Source: Bdellovibrio sp. ZAP7 (lineage in GTDB: Bacteria > Bacteroidota > Bacteroidia > Flavobacteriales > Flavobacteriaceae). From it: a DNA stretch of 6,249 nt. Below the pieces are notes generated by a model. It did no database searches. It saw only the letters and a program-made list of their open reading frames with translations, and was not told the origin of the DNA. A program made the position numbers and the translations under genes. The stretch lies in the NCBI GenBank assembly GCA_943324165.2, contig CALPKO020000090.1, positions 1 to 6,249 of the forward strand, written 5' to 3'. Of this stretch, positions 5,646 to 6,249 are shown piece by piece. The number at the start of each line of letters is the position of its first letter. The stretch's first letter is position 1.

Positions 5646-6249
5646 ATGACTAGAATTTGCTTTTCTTTGTTAATTGTAATTGGTTTTTTTTTTACTTCTT
5701 GTATTCCAAATAAAAAGTTAGTTTATCTACAATCCAAAAACGAAAATGACTCAACAAGAGTAATAAAACCAATTGTTTTAAAACCTTATAGACTAAAAAC
5801 AGATGATTTTTTAAGTATCTCTATCAAAGCTATAGACCCAAAATTAGTGCAAATTTTTAATCCAAGCACATCATCAGTAGCTAGTTTGCCAGAAAGTGAA
5901 CAGGCACTTTTTTTTGAAGGATTCAAGGTCGACGACCATGGAAATATTCGAATCCCGGTAATTGGAGAATTGAATGTGTTAGGGTTTACAACAGATGAAG
6001 TTCGTGTCAAAATTGAAAAAGAACTTTTAGCTAAATATTTTAATAAAGAAGCAGATATATTTGTCGCTGTAAAATTGGCTGGTTTGCGTTTTACTATCAA
6101 CGGAGAAATTGTCTCACCAGGCACAAAAACTATCTTCCAAGAAAAATTAAATGTACTAGAAGCAGTTGCCAATTCTGGAGATATTACGATCCTTGGTGAT
6201 AGAAAAAATGTGACGATTATTCGTCAATTTCCATATGGCACAGAAATGC
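5646..6249 (+). CDS. Polysaccharide export outer-membrane lipoprotein, Wza/GumB family (3' end outside the window)
   Basis: The frame is open from the ATG at 5646 to the window edge, giving 201 residues. Residues 1-19 are a lipoprotein signal peptide: R3, a hydrophobic core, then the lipobox FTSC with the lipidated cysteine C19. A polysaccharide-export domain covers about 46-145, with YRLKTDDFLSISI (48-60) and DDHGNIRIPVIGELNVLGFT (96-115) typical of the family. An SLBB-like domain begins near 147 (FTINGEIVSPGTKTI). Such proteins form the outer-membrane channel for capsule or exopolysaccharide, working with a Wzc-type chain-length tyrosine kinase that often lies just downstream. Family members in Bacteroidota are about 250-270 residues, so the last quarter is missing. 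Starts at 5592 or 5610 would add up to 18 residues with a lysine pair and are less likely because of the promoter at 5620-5627. A run of ten T (5684-5693) lies in the signal-peptide codons for GFFF. Confidence 0.88.
   Translation, partial: MTRICFSLLIVIGFFFTSCIPNKKLVYLQSKNENDSTRVIKPIVLKPYRLKTDDFLSISIKAIDPKLVQIFNPSTSSVASLPESEQALFFEGFKVDDHGNIRIPVIGELNVLGFTTDEVRVKIEKELLAKYFNKEADIFVAVKLAGLRFTINGEIVSPGTKTIFQEKLNVLEAVANSGDITILGDRKNVTIIRQFPYGTEM

Noticed and set aside
5786..6172. Minus-strand open frame of 128 codons
   Set aside because: It lies wholly inside the polysaccharide-export gene, which has a lipobox, family motifs and a promoter; the antisense product shows no recognisable domain.

Overview
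This is an ordinary-looking chromosomal segment from a Bacteroidota bacterium, most likely Flavobacterium or a close relative in the Flavobacteriaceae. The evidence is the strongly AT-rich composition, a porin C-terminus and a RecR sequence of flavobacterial type, the near absence of Shine-Dalgarno sequences, and several exact matches to the Bacteroidota -7 promoter element TAnnTTTG. The assignment rests on remembered family features, not on a search.

Layout: positions 1-1251 hold the 3' part of an outer-membrane beta-barrel (putative porin) gene. A 191-bp gap follows, with a candidate weak terminator, a good promoter and a GC-rich hairpin element. Next come a cystathionine beta-synthase-type PLP enzyme with a CBS-domain pair (1443-2804) and, 48 bp further on, a small DEDDh 3'-5' exonuclease (2853-3341). 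The exonuclease runs tail-to-tail, 15 bp apart, into a sodium:solute symporter on the minus strand (3357-4859). The symporter and recR (4955-5575) are divergent and share a 95-bp control region with three copies of a short repeat and back-to-back -7 elements. The window ends inside a polysaccharide-export lipoprotein gene (Wza family, 5646 to the edge), probably the first visible gene of a capsule or exopolysaccharide locus.

The genes do not form one pathway. Probable transcription units are: the porin alone or ending an upstream operon; the PLP enzyme plus exonuclease; the symporter alone; recR; and the wza-like gene from its own promoter. I see no CRISPR array, insertion sequence, tRNA, rRNA, toxin-antitoxin pair or defence system, and no convincing undescribed system. 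The points of interest are small: a probably leaderless recR, an operator-like repeat between symporter and recR, a T10 tract in the wza signal-peptide codons, and a structured GC-rich leader on the PLP enzyme gene.
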